A DNA stretch of 64,000 nucleotides from Polynucleobacter sp. MWH-CaK5 (GTDB lineage: Bacteria > Pseudomonadota > Gammaproteobacteria > Burkholderiales > Burkholderiaceae): the NCBI RefSeq assembly GCF_018687615.1, contig NZ_CP061299.1:1349433-1413432 (forward strand). The letters are read 5' to 3'. Position 1 is the stretch's first letter. Every line of letters begins with the position of its first letter. Below are positions 26,107-35,809 of this stretch, in pieces. Under the pieces are notes generated by a model. That model ran no database searches. It was given only the letters and a program-made list of their open reading frames with translations, and was not told where the DNA came from. Made by a program: the position numbers and the translations under genes.

Positions 26107-26973
26107 ATGAATACAACCATCACCAAAGCAGTTTTCCCTGTTGCAGGCCTTGGCACCCGCTTCTTACCAGCGACCAAAGCCAGTCCTAAAGAAATGTTGA
26201 ACGTGGTTGATAAACCATTGATTCAGTACGCGGTTGAAGAAGCCATGGCTGCCGGCATCACTGAAATGATTTTCGTCACAGGTCGCAGCAAACGAGCGAT
26301 TGAAGATCACTTCGACAAAGCTTATGAACTTGAAGCTGAATTAGAAGCTAAAAATAAACAAGATTTGCTGACCTTGGTTCGCAGCATCAAACCAAGCCAC
26401 GTGGATTGCGTGTACGTCAGACAGCCCGAAGCTCTTGGTTTGGGCCACGCTGTTTTGTGCGCTGAAAAATTAATCCGTGACGAAGCGTTTGCCGTGATCT
26501 TGGCGGATGACCTCTTGGATGGCAAAGTGCCCGTGATGAAGCAGATGGTAGACAAATACCAACACTATCGCAGCTCTATCTTGGGCGTTGAAAAAATTTC
26601 ACCTGAGCAAAGCAAGTCTTATGGCGTGATTGACGGCAAATTATTTGATGAGCGCATTTATAAGCTGAGTGGCATTGTTGAAAAGCCAGCCCCAGCGGAT
26701 GCTCCATCCAACATGGGTGTTGTGGGTCGCTATATTTTGTCTTCAAGAATATTTGATCACATCAAAACGATCAAACCAGGTGCCGGTGGCGAATTACAGT
26801 TAACCGATGCGATTCAATCACTGCTCAGTCAAGAGCAAGTATTGGCTTATGAATATGAAGGTGTGCGCTATGACTGTGGCAGCAAACTAGGCTATTTAAA
26901 AGCCACTGTGGACTTTGCTTTGCGTCACCCTGAAGTCAAGGACGGATTTAGCGAGTTTCTTAAAACTCGCTAA
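26107..26973 (+). CDS. galU: UTP-glucose-1-phosphate uridylyltransferase
   Basis: GalU makes UDP-glucose for surface polysaccharide and nucleotide-sugar metabolism. The 288-residue protein has the nucleotide-binding signature VAGLGTRFLPATKASPKEML, the VDKPLIQYAVEEA motif, ILADDLLDG at the metal site, and GVVGRYILS further on. It starts one base after the valS stop, so the two are probably co-transcribed. A hairpin overlaps its last codons. Confidence 0.97.
   Translation: MNTTITKAVFPVAGLGTRFLPATKASPKEMLNVVDKPLIQYAVEEAMAAGITEMIFVTGRSKRAIEDHFDKAYELEAELEAKNKQDLLTLVRSIKPSHVDCVYVRQPEALGLGHAVLCAEKLIRDEAFAVILADDLLDGKVPVMKQMVDKYQHYRSSILGVEKISPEQSKSYGVIDGKLFDERIYKLSGIVEKPAPADAPSNMGVVGRYILSSRIFDHIKTIKPGAGGELQLTDAIQSLLSQEQVLAYEYEGVRYDCGSKLGYLKATVDFALRHPEVKDGFSEFLKTR
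26951..26970 (+). terminator. Hairpin at the galU stop codon, probable terminator
   Basis: GCGAGTTT pairs perfectly with AAACTCGC around the loop CTTA and ends directly before the galU TAA. An A/T-rich tail with several T groups follows. A second hairpin (26997-27021, arms TTGCTTGATC and GATCGAGCAA with one G-T pair) lies just beyond, between the convergent galU and tusA. Confidence 0.5.
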
Positions 26974-27024
26974 TTGATTTAATTTATTTATTTGATTTGC
27001 TTGATCAGATCGATCGAGCAATCT

Positions 27025-27258
27025 TTAGCGGCGCTTGAGATAAAAGACAAAAGCGTCTGCTAATTTCTCAGTGAGCAGCAACTCATTACCGGTGTGCTTG
27101 GCAAAGGTTGGAAAATCTTGTTCAGCACCTGCATCAGTTGCTGTCACCTTAAGAACTTCCCCACTTTGCATTTCTGCCAATGCTTTCTTGGCTCGCAAAA
27201 TAGGCAGTGGGCAATTCAGCCCACTGGCATCCACTTCTTTATCTACCTGCTGACTCAT
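27025..27258 (-). CDS. tusA: TusA-family sulfur carrier protein
   Basis: The 77-residue protein has the TusA/SirA signature [19 protein letters not shown], with the active Cys in the CPxP motif at about residue 17, and the following [12 protein letters not shown] and [14 protein letters not shown]. It carries persulfide sulfur for tRNA thiolation or other sulfur trafficking. The ATG complementary to 27256-27258 overlaps the alaS TGA by 4 bp, indicating translational coupling with alaS. Confidence 0.93.
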   Translation of the reverse strand: MSQQVDKEVDASGLNCPLPILRAKKALAEMQSGEVLKVTATDAGAEQDFPTFAKHTGNELLLTEKLADAFVFYLKRR

Positions 27259-29882
27259 AAACGCTCTGATACCCAAGCTTGAACGCTCTTTAGAGCCACT
27301 GTGAGGCCTTTTGGATCGGTTCCACCAGCCATCGCCATATCAGGCTTACCACCGCCTTTACCACCCACCTGTTGAGCCACATGGTTCACCAAATCACCCG
27401 CTTTGACCTTGGCAATCGTGTCAGCAGTCACACCAGCAGCCAATTGAACTTTCCCATCTTGAACAGAAGCCAAAACAATGGCGGCTGATTTCAATTTATT
27501 CTTCAACTGATCCAAGGTTTCTCGCAAAACTTTGGCGTCTGCACCCTCAAGAAGAGCCGCCAAGATTTTCACGCCATTGACCTCAACAGCTTGTGACATC
27601 AATTCATCACCTTGGCTAGCAGCCAACTTAGAACCCAAACGCTCTAATTCTTTTTCCAAAGAACGTGCGTGCTCTTGAAGTTGTGTGATTCTCTGAGCCA
27701 AATCACTCGGGGTTGCTTTCAAGCTCGCAGCCAACTGATTGATCTGAGTGTCTAGTTTTTGCAAATAAGTCAAAGCACGATCACCGGTGATGGCCTCAAC
27801 TCGGCGAATACCAGCAGCAACGCCACTCTCTGACAATATTTTAAAAATACCAATATCACCGGTTCTCTGAACGTGCGTACCGCCACACAACTCTTTGGAT
27901 GAACCGATTTCTAAAACGCGCACAGACTCGCCGTATTTCTCTCCAAACAACATCATGGCGCCCGTTTTCTGCGCATCATCCAAGCTCATCACTTTGGCTG
28001 AGGTGGCAGCGTTTGCCAAAATTTCAGCATTCACCAACTGCTCTACCTGAGCAATCTGTTCTGGAGTCATAGGAGCAGTGTGCGTGAAGTCAAAACGTGT
28101 TTTATCAGCATCAACCAATGAACCCTTTTGCTGCACATGAGCACCCAATACTTCACGCAATGCTTTGTGCATTAAATGAGTGGCACTGTGATGACGAATC
28201 GTTCTTGCACGTCTTTCAGCATCCACTTTGGCATTGAGCTGATCGCCCACTTTGATCTCACCTTCAAGCACTTGACCATGATGACCAAATACATCGGCCT
28301 GAATCTTGAGCGTGTCTTCAACTTCAAACAAGCTGGATTGATTGCGTAACTCACCGACATCACCGACTTGGCCACCAGATTCAGCATAGAAAGGTGTGTT
28401 GTCTAAAACCAAAACAGCACTGTCGCCTGCCTTGATTGAATTCACTTGTGAGCCATCAACATAAAGTGCCAATACTTTGGCTGAGTCTTTATTCAAAGTG
28501 TCATAACCGTGGAACACGGTTGGCGCCCCACTGTATTCAAGACCTTGAGCCATTTTGAATTTGCCTGCAGCACGTGCTTGATCACGTTGACGATTCATGG
28601 CCACTTCAAAGCCAGCTTCATCAACTGTCACACCACGCTCACGACAGACGTCGGCCGTTAAATCAAGCGGGAAACCAAATGTATCGTGCAACTTGAACGC
28701 GGTTTCACCATCAATCACTTTTGAAGTATTGGCCAAAGCAGCTTCAAGAATTTCCATACCGTTAGAAATGGTTTGGAAGAATCTTTCTTCTTCTTGCTTC
28801 AACACTTCAGTTACTTTGGCTTCATTGGCCTTGAGTTCTGGGTAAGCCTCGCCCATTTCTTTAACCAAAGCACTGACAAGCTTGTGGAAGAATGGGGCAC
28901 GAGCACCCAATTTGTAACCGTGACGAATCGCACGACGAGTGATACGACGCAAAACGTAACCACGTCCTGCATTGCCCGGAATCACACCATCTGCAACTGT
29001 GAAAGAACATGCGCGAATGTGGTCTGCAATCACTTTGAGTGATGGGCTGTTGGCATCACAGTTGCCAGCACCGGCACCATCAACCGCTGCTTTTGCAGCG
29101 TTAAGCAAATTAACAAATAAATCGATTTCGTAATTTGAGTGAACATGTTGCAACACTGCAGCAATACGCTCAAGCCCCATACCAGTATCAACACTTGGCT
29201 TAGGCAGTGGATGCATCACACCATCTTCATCGCGGTTGAATTGCATGAAAACGTTGTTCCAGATTTCGATGTAGCGATCGCCATCTTCATCAGGACTGCC
29301 AGGAGGACCGCCAGCAATGTGGTCACCGTGGTCATAAAAGATTTCTGTACAAGGACCGCAAGGACCCGTGTCACCCATCATCCAGAAGTTATCTGAAGCG
29401 TAACGGCCACCTTTGTTGTCGCCAATGCGAATGATTCTTTCAGCCGGTACACCAATTTCTTTTTGCCAAATGTCATATGCCTCATCATCTTCGGCATAAA
29501 CAGTCACCCATAACTTTTCAGCTGGTAAGTTGTAAACGGTGGTCAACAATTCCCAAGCGTAGCTAATGGCATCTTTTTTGAAATAATCACCAAAAGAGAA
29601 GTTACCCAACATCTCAAAGAAGGTGTGGTGACGCGCGGTGTAACCCACATTGTCTAAGTCATTGTGCTTACCACCCGCACGAATACATTTCTGCGCTGTG
29701 GTCGCTCTGTTGTAAGGGCGCTTATCAAAGCCCAAGAAAACATCTTTGAATTGATTCATGCCCGCATTGGTGAACAACAAGGTTGGATCATCACCAGGAA
29801 CGACCGGACTGGAAGAGACCACCTGGTGGCCCTTGGATTCAAAGAACTTTAAGAAATTTTGGCGTATTTGAGTAACTTTCAT
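27255..29882 (-). CDS. alaS: Alanyl-tRNA synthetase
   Basis: The 875-residue class II synthetase has the aminoacylation core ([40 protein letters not shown]), the editing domain with zinc/catalytic residues [11 protein letters not shown] and CGGTHV, and the C-terminal oligomerisation/C-Ala domain with the glycine-rich [15 protein letters not shown]. All domains are complete. The downstream gene tusA is coupled by a 4 bp overlap. It is divergent from tctB across 127 bp. Confidence 0.98.
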   Translation of the reverse strand: MKVTQIRQNFLKFFESKGHQVVSSSPVVPGDDPTLLFTNAGMNQFKDVFLGFDKRPYNRATTAQKCIRAGGKHNDLDNVGYTARHHTFFEMLGNFSFGDYFKKDAISYAWELLTTVYNLPAEKLWVTVYAEDDEAYDIWQKEIGVPAERIIRIGDNKGGRYASDNFWMMGDTGPCGPCTEIFYDHGDHIAGGPPGSPDEDGDRYIEIWNNVFMQFNRDEDGVMHPLPKPSVDTGMGLERIAAVLQHVHSNYEIDLFVNLLNAAKAAVDGAGAGNCDANSPSLKVIADHIRACSFTVADGVIPGNAGRGYVLRRITRRAIRHGYKLGARAPFFHKLVSALVKEMGEAYPELKANEAKVTEVLKQEEERFFQTISNGMEILEAALANTSKVIDGETAFKLHDTFGFPLDLTADVCRERGVTVDEAGFEVAMNRQRDQARAAGKFKMAQGLEYSGAPTVFHGYDTLNKDSAKVLALYVDGSQVNSIKAGDSAVLVLDNTPFYAESGGQVGDVGELRNQSSLFEVEDTLKIQADVFGHHGQVLEGEIKVGDQLNAKVDAERRARTIRHHSATHLMHKALREVLGAHVQQKGSLVDADKTRFDFTHTAPMTPEQIAQVEQLVNAEILANAATSAKVMSLDDAQKTGAMMLFGEKYGESVRVLEIGSSKELCGGTHVQRTGDIGIFKILSESGVAAGIRRVEAITGDRALTYLQKLDTQINQLAASLKATPSDLAQRITQLQEHARSLEKELERLGSKLAASQGDELMSQAVEVNGVKILAALLEGADAKVLRETLDQLKNKLKSAAIVLASVQDGKVQLAAGVTADTIAKVKAGDLVNHVAQQVGGKGGGKPDMAMAGGTDPKGLTVALKSVQAWVSERL

Positions 29883-29946
29883 GAGCGTAATTATGACTCA
29901 GACAACGCTCATTGGTACAAACCCCAAGCCAAAAAACGGGAATCTT

Positions 29947-29967
29947 AGCTTTAAGAAAGCTTACAAT
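29947..29967 (+). promoter_or_regulatory. Palindrome abutting a -10-like box upstream of tctBA
   Basis: A perfect palindrome AGCTTT-AAG-AAAGCT (29947-29961) is followed immediately by TACAAT (29962-29967), about 43 bp before the tctB start. It could be a repressor operator between -35 and -10. The function is inference. Confidence 0.35.
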
Positions 29968-30009
29968 TGCGTCTTTAACACTTGCATACAAAATAAAGAG
30001 GGCCTAACG

Positions 30010-30471
30010 ATGCATATTCGCAGTCAAAAAGACTTCGCCTCAGGAATCATGTTTGTACTTATTGGACTGGGTTTTGCCTATGTTGCAACCACTTATCCGA
30101 TGGGTACCCCCGCCAAGATGGGTCCTGGTTACTTTCCTTTTTGGCTAGGTATCGTCCTAGCCATGATTGGTGCGATTGTCACCATGACTTCTATGTCTAA
30201 AAAAGGTGAATCAGACAAACTCGCTAAATGGGACTGGGTCTCGGTTTTGTGGGTCACTGGATCAGTGGTTTTATTCGGTCTTATCTTGAAGCCAATGGGC
30301 TTGGTTGTTTCATTGGCACTTTTGGTCTTCATCTCAGCCATGGCCAGCCATGAATTCCATTGGAAAGGCACTGTAGTAAATATAGTGATCATGAATTTAA
30401 TTGCCTACGTTGCCTTTATCTGGGGACTGAAACTTCAGTTCCAAGTTTGGCCAAGCTTTTTAACTCCTTAA
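30010..30471 (+). CDS. tctB: Tripartite tricarboxylate transporter, small membrane subunit TctB
   Basis: The 153-residue protein has four hydrophobic segments and the TctB pattern: a short cytosolic N-terminus, then GIMFVLIGLGFAYVATTYPMGTPAKMGPGYFPFWLG, and LILKPMGLVVSLALLVF in the third helix region. TctB pairs with the 12-helix TctA in sodium-driven uptake of carboxylates bound by a periplasmic TctC. The ATG at 30010 follows GAGGG by seven bases, so a longer upstream frame is not used. tctA follows 19 bp later. No tctC gene is adjacent. Confidence 0.9.
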   Translation: MHIRSQKDFASGIMFVLIGLGFAYVATTYPMGTPAKMGPGYFPFWLGIVLAMIGAIVTMTSMSKKGESDKLAKWDWVSVLWVTGSVVLFGLILKPMGLVVSLALLVFISAMASHEFHWKGTVVNIVIMNLIAYVAFIWGLKLQFQVWPSFLTP

Positions 30472-30490
30472 ATCTCGGAGAAGATACATC

Positions 30491-31993
30491 ATGGAATTAT
30501 TAGACAATCTCTCGCTTGGCTTTGCGACTGCTTTTACCCTGCAAAACTTGCTTTACTGTTTCATTGGTTGCTTACTTGGCACAATGATTGGTGTTCTTCC
30601 AGGCCTAGGACCAATCGCTACGATTGCGATGCTCTTACCTGCAACTTATGCATTGCCTCCAATTGCAGCCCTCATCATGTTGGCTGGTATTTACTACGGC
30701 GCCCAGTACGGTGGCTCAACCACAGCAATCTTGGTCAACATCCCAGGAGAATCATCCTCAGTAGTGACTGCGATTGACGGCTATCAAATGGCTCGTCGCG
30801 GTCGTGCTGGCGTGGCTCTATTCACAGCCGGCTTTGGATCTTTCTTCGCTGGTTGCGTAGCAACTTTGGTTCTTGCTGCATTTGCTGCACCATTGGCAGA
30901 AGTTGCCTTTAAGTTTGGTCCTGCAGAGTATTTCTCTCTGATGGTTCTAGGTTTGATTGGCGCCGTGGTTTTGGCTTCAGGCTCATTAGTTAAAGCGATT
31001 GGCATGATTGTGCTTGGCTTGTTGCTTGGCTTGATTGGTACAGACGTTAACTCTGGCGCCGCCCGTTATTCATTTGATATCCCTGAATTAACAGACGGTA
31101 TTGGTTTTGTGGCGATTGCAATGGGTGTGTTTGGTTTCGCTGAAATCATGAATAACCTTGAGCAAAAAGAGAAGCGTGAAACTTTCTTGGATAAAGTGAC
31201 ATCACTTTGGCCTGGCAAGGAAGACTTCAAGCGCATGATTCCGTCGATTCTTCGCGGAACAGGCATTGGCTCTATCTTGGGCGTTCTACCTGGAGGAGGT
31301 GCAGCACTAGCTGCTTTTGCCGCCTACTCAGTCGAAAAGAAAACATCGAAACACAGCGCAGAATTTGGTAAAGGCGCTATTGAAGGTGTGGCTGGTCCTG
31401 AAAGTGCTAACAATGCCGCATCACAAACATCATTCATTCCTTTGTTAACACTTGGTATTCCACCAAACGCTGTGATGGCTTTGATGGTGGGTGCGATGAC
31501 GATTCATAACATTCAGCCAGGTCCACAGGTGATGACTTCTAACCCAGCTTTGTTCTGGGGTTTGATTGCATCGATGTGGATTGGTAACTTGATGTTGATC
31601 ATTTTGAACCTGCCATTGATTGGTGTGTGGGTCAAAATGTTGACGATTCCTTATCGCCACCTCTATCCAGCTATCTTGGTTTTCTGCTGTATCGGCGTGT
31701 ACACCGTTAACAACACCAACTTTGATATTTTCATGACAGCCATTTTCGGTATTGCTGGCTACTTGTTCTTCAAATTGGGTTGCGAAGCACCTCCATTGCT
31801 TCTTGGCTTTGTTCTAGGACCGATGATGGAAGAGAACTTCCGTCGCGCCCTACTCCTTGCCAGAGGTGATTTCACGGTCTTCTTGACGCGTCCACTATCT
31901 CTTGGTCTATTGATTGCTGCAGCCGCATTGGTTGTTATTGTGACTCTTCCAGCAGTGAAAAAAACCAGAGAAGAGGCTTTCGTCGAAGAATAA
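30491..31993 (+). CDS. tctA: Tripartite tricarboxylate transporter, large membrane subunit TctA
   Basis: The 500-residue polytopic protein has the TctA hallmark segments GVLPGLGPIATIAMLLP (about residue 37) and ILGVLPGGGAALAAFAAYSVEKK (about 260), which form a repeated G-x-x-P-G-x-G motif. KTSKHSAEFGKGAIEGVAGPESANNAA follows the second repeat. It is the main transport subunit and needs TctB and a periplasmic binding protein. The matching TctC (Bug-type) protein must be encoded elsewhere, if it is used. A strong Shine-Dalgarno (CGGAGAAG) precedes it. Confidence 0.95.
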   Translation: MELLDNLSLGFATAFTLQNLLYCFIGCLLGTMIGVLPGLGPIATIAMLLPATYALPPIAALIMLAGIYYGAQYGGSTTAILVNIPGESSSVVTAIDGYQMARRGRAGVALFTAGFGSFFAGCVATLVLAAFAAPLAEVAFKFGPAEYFSLMVLGLIGAVVLASGSLVKAIGMIVLGLLLGLIGTDVNSGAARYSFDIPELTDGIGFVAIAMGVFGFAEIMNNLEQKEKRETFLDKVTSLWPGKEDFKRMIPSILRGTGIGSILGVLPGGGAALAAFAAYSVEKKTSKHSAEFGKGAIEGVAGPESANNAASQTSFIPLLTLGIPPNAVMALMVGAMTIHNIQPGPQVMTSNPALFWGLIASMWIGNLMLIILNLPLIGVWVKMLTIPYRHLYPAILVFCCIGVYTVNNTNFDIFMTAIFGIAGYLFFKLGCEAPPLLLGFVLGPMMEENFRRALLLARGDFTVFLTRPLSLGLLIAAAALVVIVTLPAVKKTREEAFVEE

Positions 31994-31996
31994 ATT

Positions 31997-32002
31997 TACA
32001 AT
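31997..32002 (+). promoter_or_regulatory. -10-like box at the glnS start
   Basis: TACAAT ends six bases before the glnS ATG at 32009, placing the predicted transcription start at the initiation codon. There is no Shine-Dalgarno. This suggests a leaderless glnS transcript in addition to read-through from tctA. Confidence 0.4.
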
Positions 32003-32008
32003 GTGGGT

Positions 32009-33790
32009 ATGTCTGAAAAGAAGAACCCAATTCCTTCTAAATTCGAGACCCTAGAGGTCTCGAATTTTTTGCGTCAAATCATTGATGCCGATCTTGCCCA
32101 AGGCAAGCACTCTAAGCGCTTAGAGGCCTCTGGCAAGCCACTCCCAAGCGTTATCACCAGGTTCCCACCTGAGCCAAATGGTTACCTGCACATCGGTCAT
32201 GCCAAGAGCATTTGCTTGAACTTTGGCCTTGCCAGAGATTATGCACACGCTTTGAACGGCGCCCGCTGCAACATGCGCTTTGATGACACCAATCCAAGTA
32301 AAGAAGAGACTGAATACGTTGATAGCATCATTGATGCCGTCCGTTGGTTAGGCTTTGATTGGATCCATGAAGGTGTTGAGCATCAACACTATGCCAGCGA
32401 CTATTTTGACCAATTGTATGAATTTGCAGAAAAGTTAATTGAGGCTAATAAAGCTTATGTTGACAGTCAATCTGCTGATGAAATTCATAAAAATCGCGGT
32501 AACTTTACCCAGCTGGGCACAAACAGCCCATTTAGAAACCGCAGTGCGGAAGAGAATTTGGCTTTATTCAGAGAGATGAAGTCTGGCAAATACCCAGATG
32601 GCGCTCATGTATTGAGACTCAAAATTGACATGAGTCATCCAAACATTGTTTTACGTGACCCAGTGGTGTATCGCATTCGTCACGCCCACCATCATCGCAC
32701 CGGTGATAAGTGGTGCATCTACCCACTTTATGACTTCACTCATTGCATCTCTGATGCTTTAGAAAACATCACTCACTCCATCTGTACTTTGGAGTTTGAG
32801 AACAATCGCCCACTCTATGACTGGGTATTAGAAGCACTCAAAGAAGTGGGTGTCTTCAAAGATCCTTTACCAAAGCAATATGAGTTCGCGCGTTTAAATT
32901 TAACGTATGCCATCACCAGCAAGCGCAAGCTATTGCAGTTGGTTGAAGAAAAACGTGTGGATGGTTGGGATGATCCGCGCATGCCAACCTTGGTGGGTAT
33001 CAGACGTCGTGGCTTCACCCCTGAAAGTATTCGTTTGTTCTGCGAGCGCATTGGCGTATCCAAAGCAGATAGCTGGATCGATATGTCTGTGCTTGAGCAA
33101 GCCTTGCGTGATGATCTAGACGCTAAGGCAGAGCGCGCTTTTGTGGTGTTAAAGCCTTTGAAACTCATCATTGATAACTTTGATGCTAACCACAGCGAAC
33201 CTTGCTCTGCGCCCAAACATCCTCACCATGAGGATTGGGGTCGCCGCGAATTCAATCTAAGCAAAGAGCTTTGGATTGAAGAAGATGACTTCATGATCGA
33301 ACCAGTCAAAGGTTTCTTCAGACTCTATCCACCTGCGAATGGTGAAGCAGGCAGTCGTGTGCGCCTGCGTCATGGCTTTGTGATTGAGTGCACAGGCTAC
33401 GACACCGATGCCAGCGGCAAAGTGATCGCAGTTCATGCCAATTACTTCCCTGATAGCAAGAGCGGCACGCCTGAGTCGAATAATTACAAGGTGAAGGGCA
33501 ATCTTCACTGGGTCAGCGCCAAAGAAGGTATCAAGGCTGAGATCCGCGTTTACGATCGTTTATTCACCGACCCACATCCAGACAGTGGTGATAAGAACTT
33601 CTTGGACGCCATCAATCAGGATTCAAAACAAATTTTGCATGCTTACTTAGAGCCAAGCCTAAAAGATGCAAAAGCTGAACAGCGCTTTCAGTTTGAACGT
33701 CATGGTTATTTTGTGGCGGATCGAATTGATCACACAGCATCCAAGCCAGTGTTTAACTTGTGTGTGGGCTTGAAAGATATTTGGAAGTAA
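32009..33790 (+). CDS. glnS: Glutaminyl-tRNA synthetase
   Basis: This class I synthetase has 593 residues. The HIGH motif is PPEPNGYLHIGHAKSI, and the KMSKS-equivalent region is in YAITSKRKLLQLVEE. GARCNMRFDDTNPSKEE and DFTHCISDALENITHSICTLEF are strongly conserved GlnRS segments. The C-terminal beta-barrel anticodon domains are complete. The ATG at 32009 is chosen over an in-frame GTG at 32003; neither has a Shine-Dalgarno. GlnS indicates direct glutaminylation of tRNA-Gln. The gene ends 3 bp before the convergent 33794-34666 gene. Confidence 0.97.
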   Translation: MSEKKNPIPSKFETLEVSNFLRQIIDADLAQGKHSKRLEASGKPLPSVITRFPPEPNGYLHIGHAKSICLNFGLARDYAHALNGARCNMRFDDTNPSKEETEYVDSIIDAVRWLGFDWIHEGVEHQHYASDYFDQLYEFAEKLIEANKAYVDSQSADEIHKNRGNFTQLGTNSPFRNRSAEENLALFREMKSGKYPDGAHVLRLKIDMSHPNIVLRDPVVYRIRHAHHHRTGDKWCIYPLYDFTHCISDALENITHSICTLEFENNRPLYDWVLEALKEVGVFKDPLPKQYEFARLNLTYAITSKRKLLQLVEEKRVDGWDDPRMPTLVGIRRRGFTPESIRLFCERIGVSKADSWIDMSVLEQALRDDLDAKAERAFVVLKPLKLIIDNFDANHSEPCSAPKHPHHEDWGRREFNLSKELWIEEDDFMIEPVKGFFRLYPPANGEAGSRVRLRHGFVIECTGYDTDASGKVIAVHANYFPDSKSGTPESNNYKVKGNLHWVSAKEGIKAEIRVYDRLFTDPHPDSGDKNFLDAINQDSKQILHAYLEPSLKDAKAEQRFQFERHGYFVADRIDHTASKPVFNLCVGLKDIWK

Positions 33791-33793
33791 ATC

Positions 33794-34666
33794 TTAAAGA
33801 GAATTTAAACAGTCTTCCACAGTCGGGTAGCGAAGTTTAAATCTGAGTTCTTTCAAGCGCTTATTCTGAATGCGTCGCGACTCACTCATGAACGACAGCA
33901 TCATAGGATCTAACTGTGCGCTCAAGTCCTGCCTCGATGCTCTTGGAGGTTTTGGTAAATCCATCTTTTCAGCAATCAAGTCAAAGTAATCAGCCATCTT
34001 TAATTGACCGTCATCACAGGCATTGATGACGCGCTGAGATTTACCTCTCCACAAAACATAAGTGATCAATCTGGCTAAGTCATCAGCATTGACGTGATTC
34101 GTATAAACATCCTCATCAGCATTCAGTACAGGAGTTCCCCGCCCCAATCTTTCGACGGGGAGTCGATCACCGGCATAAATGCCAGGAACTCTCAAAATAT
34201 GTGTCTGAACCCCTGACATGCCCCACGCCCTGATTTGCTGCTCGGCAGAGACCCTTCTTTGAGCCCGAGCCGTGCTTGGGTTCAGGGTTTTGGTTTCATC
34301 AATCAAAGCCCCCTGACAGTCTCCATAGACGCCCGTGGTGCTGATATAAATCAGTTGCCTGATAAATCCTGCCCCGTGAGATAAAATTGACAGCAAGTTA
34401 CTTGTACGACGATCTTGAAGGCCTTGAGTAGCCGGCGGGGCCAAATGGATCACTTGGGCAGCCAAGTGAGGTAAACGCCATAGAGTCTCTGGCTGGTCAA
34501 GATTCCCATAGATAGGAATTGCCCCAGCCTGCCTCAATGCCGACATCCTGCTGGTTGAAGAAGTCAGAGCAAACACTCGGTATTTCCTCACCAATAGCGG
34601 CAGCAAGCGCATACCGACGTCGCCACAACCAACGATAAGAATTCTAGGTTTACCAATACGTTGCAT
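33794..34666 (-). CDS. NAD(P)-binding SDR / NAD-dependent epimerase-like protein
   Basis: The 290-residue protein has a Rossmann start (ILIVGCGDVGMRLLPLL), the segment VIHLAPPATQG, LIYISTTGVYGDCQG with an extended-SDR-like Tyr region, and ILRVPGIYAGDRLP followed by NHVNADDLARLI. This resembles extended SDRs of the YeeZ type. The usual TGxxGxxG motif is replaced by GCGDVG, so the cofactor and the reaction are unclear. It is divergent from the ferredoxin reductase gene across about 35 bp. Confidence 0.8.
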   Translation of the reverse strand: MQRIGKPRILIVGCGDVGMRLLPLLVRKYRVFALTSSTSRMSALRQAGAIPIYGNLDQPETLWRLPHLAAQVIHLAPPATQGLQDRRTSNLLSILSHGAGFIRQLIYISTTGVYGDCQGALIDETKTLNPSTARAQRRVSAEQQIRAWGMSGVQTHILRVPGIYAGDRLPVERLGRGTPVLNADEDVYTNHVNADDLARLITYVLWRGKSQRVINACDDGQLKMADYFDLIAEKMDLPKPPRASRQDLSAQLDPMMLSFMSESRRIQNKRLKELRFKLRYPTVEDCLNSL

Positions 34667-34701
34667 AAACTCAATCGTAATGCTTTAAAAAAGGAATGTC
34701 A

Positions 34702-35757
34702 GTGTCTTACCAAATAACCATTAAAACCAGCGGAAAAACATTTAGTGCCAACGGCGATGAAACTGTTTTAGAAGCCGCGATGCGTCAAGGCATCAATTTA
34801 CCTTATGGTTGCAAAAATGGTGCCTGCGGCTCTTGCAAGGGCAAGATTGAATCTGGTCAGGTTTCACATGGCCAACACCAAGAAAAGGCTTTGACAGCTG
34901 AAGAGGCTTTCAATGGCTGCGCCCTATTTTGCTGCGCCAAAGCAGAGTCCGATTTGGTGATTGATGTGAAAGAAGTGCCATTGAATGGCGATGTCACGAT
35001 CAAGAAGATTCCTTGTCGCGTGGCCAGCCTAGAGCAAGCAGCGGACGATGTGGTGATTGTGAAACTACAACTACCTGCTACCGAGAAGTTTCAGTTTTTA
35101 GCAGGTCAATACATTGAGTTTTTATTGAAAGACAAACGTCGCGCTTACTCAATTGCAAGTGCTCCGCATGAAGAAGGTCCTCTAGAGCTGCACATCAGAC
35201 ACATGCCTGGTGGCTCATTCACCGACTTTGTATTTGGCAAAACTGAGAACGGCACGACCCTCAAAGAAAAAGATATTTTGCGTTTTGAAGGCCCTATGGG
35301 CAGCTTCTTCTTGCGCGAAGACTCTGACAAGCCAATCATCTTTATTGCCTCAGGCACGGGCTTTGCCCCAATCAGAGGCATCATCGAGCACATGCGTCAT
35401 GCAGGCATCACTCGTCCAGTAAAGCTTTACTGGGGCGGTCGTCGACCAAAAGATTTTTATCGTGATGCCTTGTGCCAATCATGGGCGAAAGAAATCCCTA
35501 ATTTCTCATACATTCCGGTTGCTTCAGACGCTACCCCAGAAGATCAATGGACAGGTCGAACAGGCTTTGTTCACGTGGCAGCAATGGAAGATAATCCAGA
35601 CATGTCGGGCTACCAAGTGTATGCCTGTGGCGCACCGATTGTGGTTGAATCCGCTAAAAACGATTTCGTTGCAAAATGTCACTTACCAGCTGATGAGTTT
35701 TACGCAGACGCATTCACATCTGCAGCTGATTTAGCCAAGAAAAATGCCACTGCTTGA
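34702..35757 (+). CDS. 2Fe-2S ferredoxin-NAD(P)H reductase (CDP-6-deoxy-delta-3,4-glucoseen reductase-like)
   Basis: The 351-residue electron-transfer protein has three domains. A plant-type ferredoxin domain carries YGCKNGACGSCKGK and a later CALFCC. An FAD domain has RAYSIASAP, with GGSFTDFVF for the phosphate. A NAD(P) domain has IFIASGTGFAPIRGII and a C-terminal VYACGAP. This is the layout of CDP-6-deoxyglucoseen reductase-like proteins and of oxygenase reductases such as those for Rieske oxygenases. The GTG at 34702 is preferred because AAGGA lies six bases upstream and it yields MSYQITIK. The ATG at 34696 is too close to that site. It is not next to the Rieske oxygenase at 12148, so partnership is only possible. 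Confidence 0.88.
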   Translation: MSYQITIKTSGKTFSANGDETVLEAAMRQGINLPYGCKNGACGSCKGKIESGQVSHGQHQEKALTAEEAFNGCALFCCAKAESDLVIDVKEVPLNGDVTIKKIPCRVASLEQAADDVVIVKLQLPATEKFQFLAGQYIEFLLKDKRRAYSIASAPHEEGPLELHIRHMPGGSFTDFVFGKTENGTTLKEKDILRFEGPMGSFFLREDSDKPIIFIASGTGFAPIRGIIEHMRHAGITRPVKLYWGGRRPKDFYRDALCQSWAKEIPNFSYIPVASDATPEDQWTGRTGFVHVAAMEDNPDMSGYQVYACGAPIVVESAKNDFVAKCHLPADEFYADAFTSAADLAKKNATA

Positions 35758-35809
35758 ACTTTGATAAATACGAAATTTTTGATCAACCCTGAAACAGATA
35801 AATAAAGAC

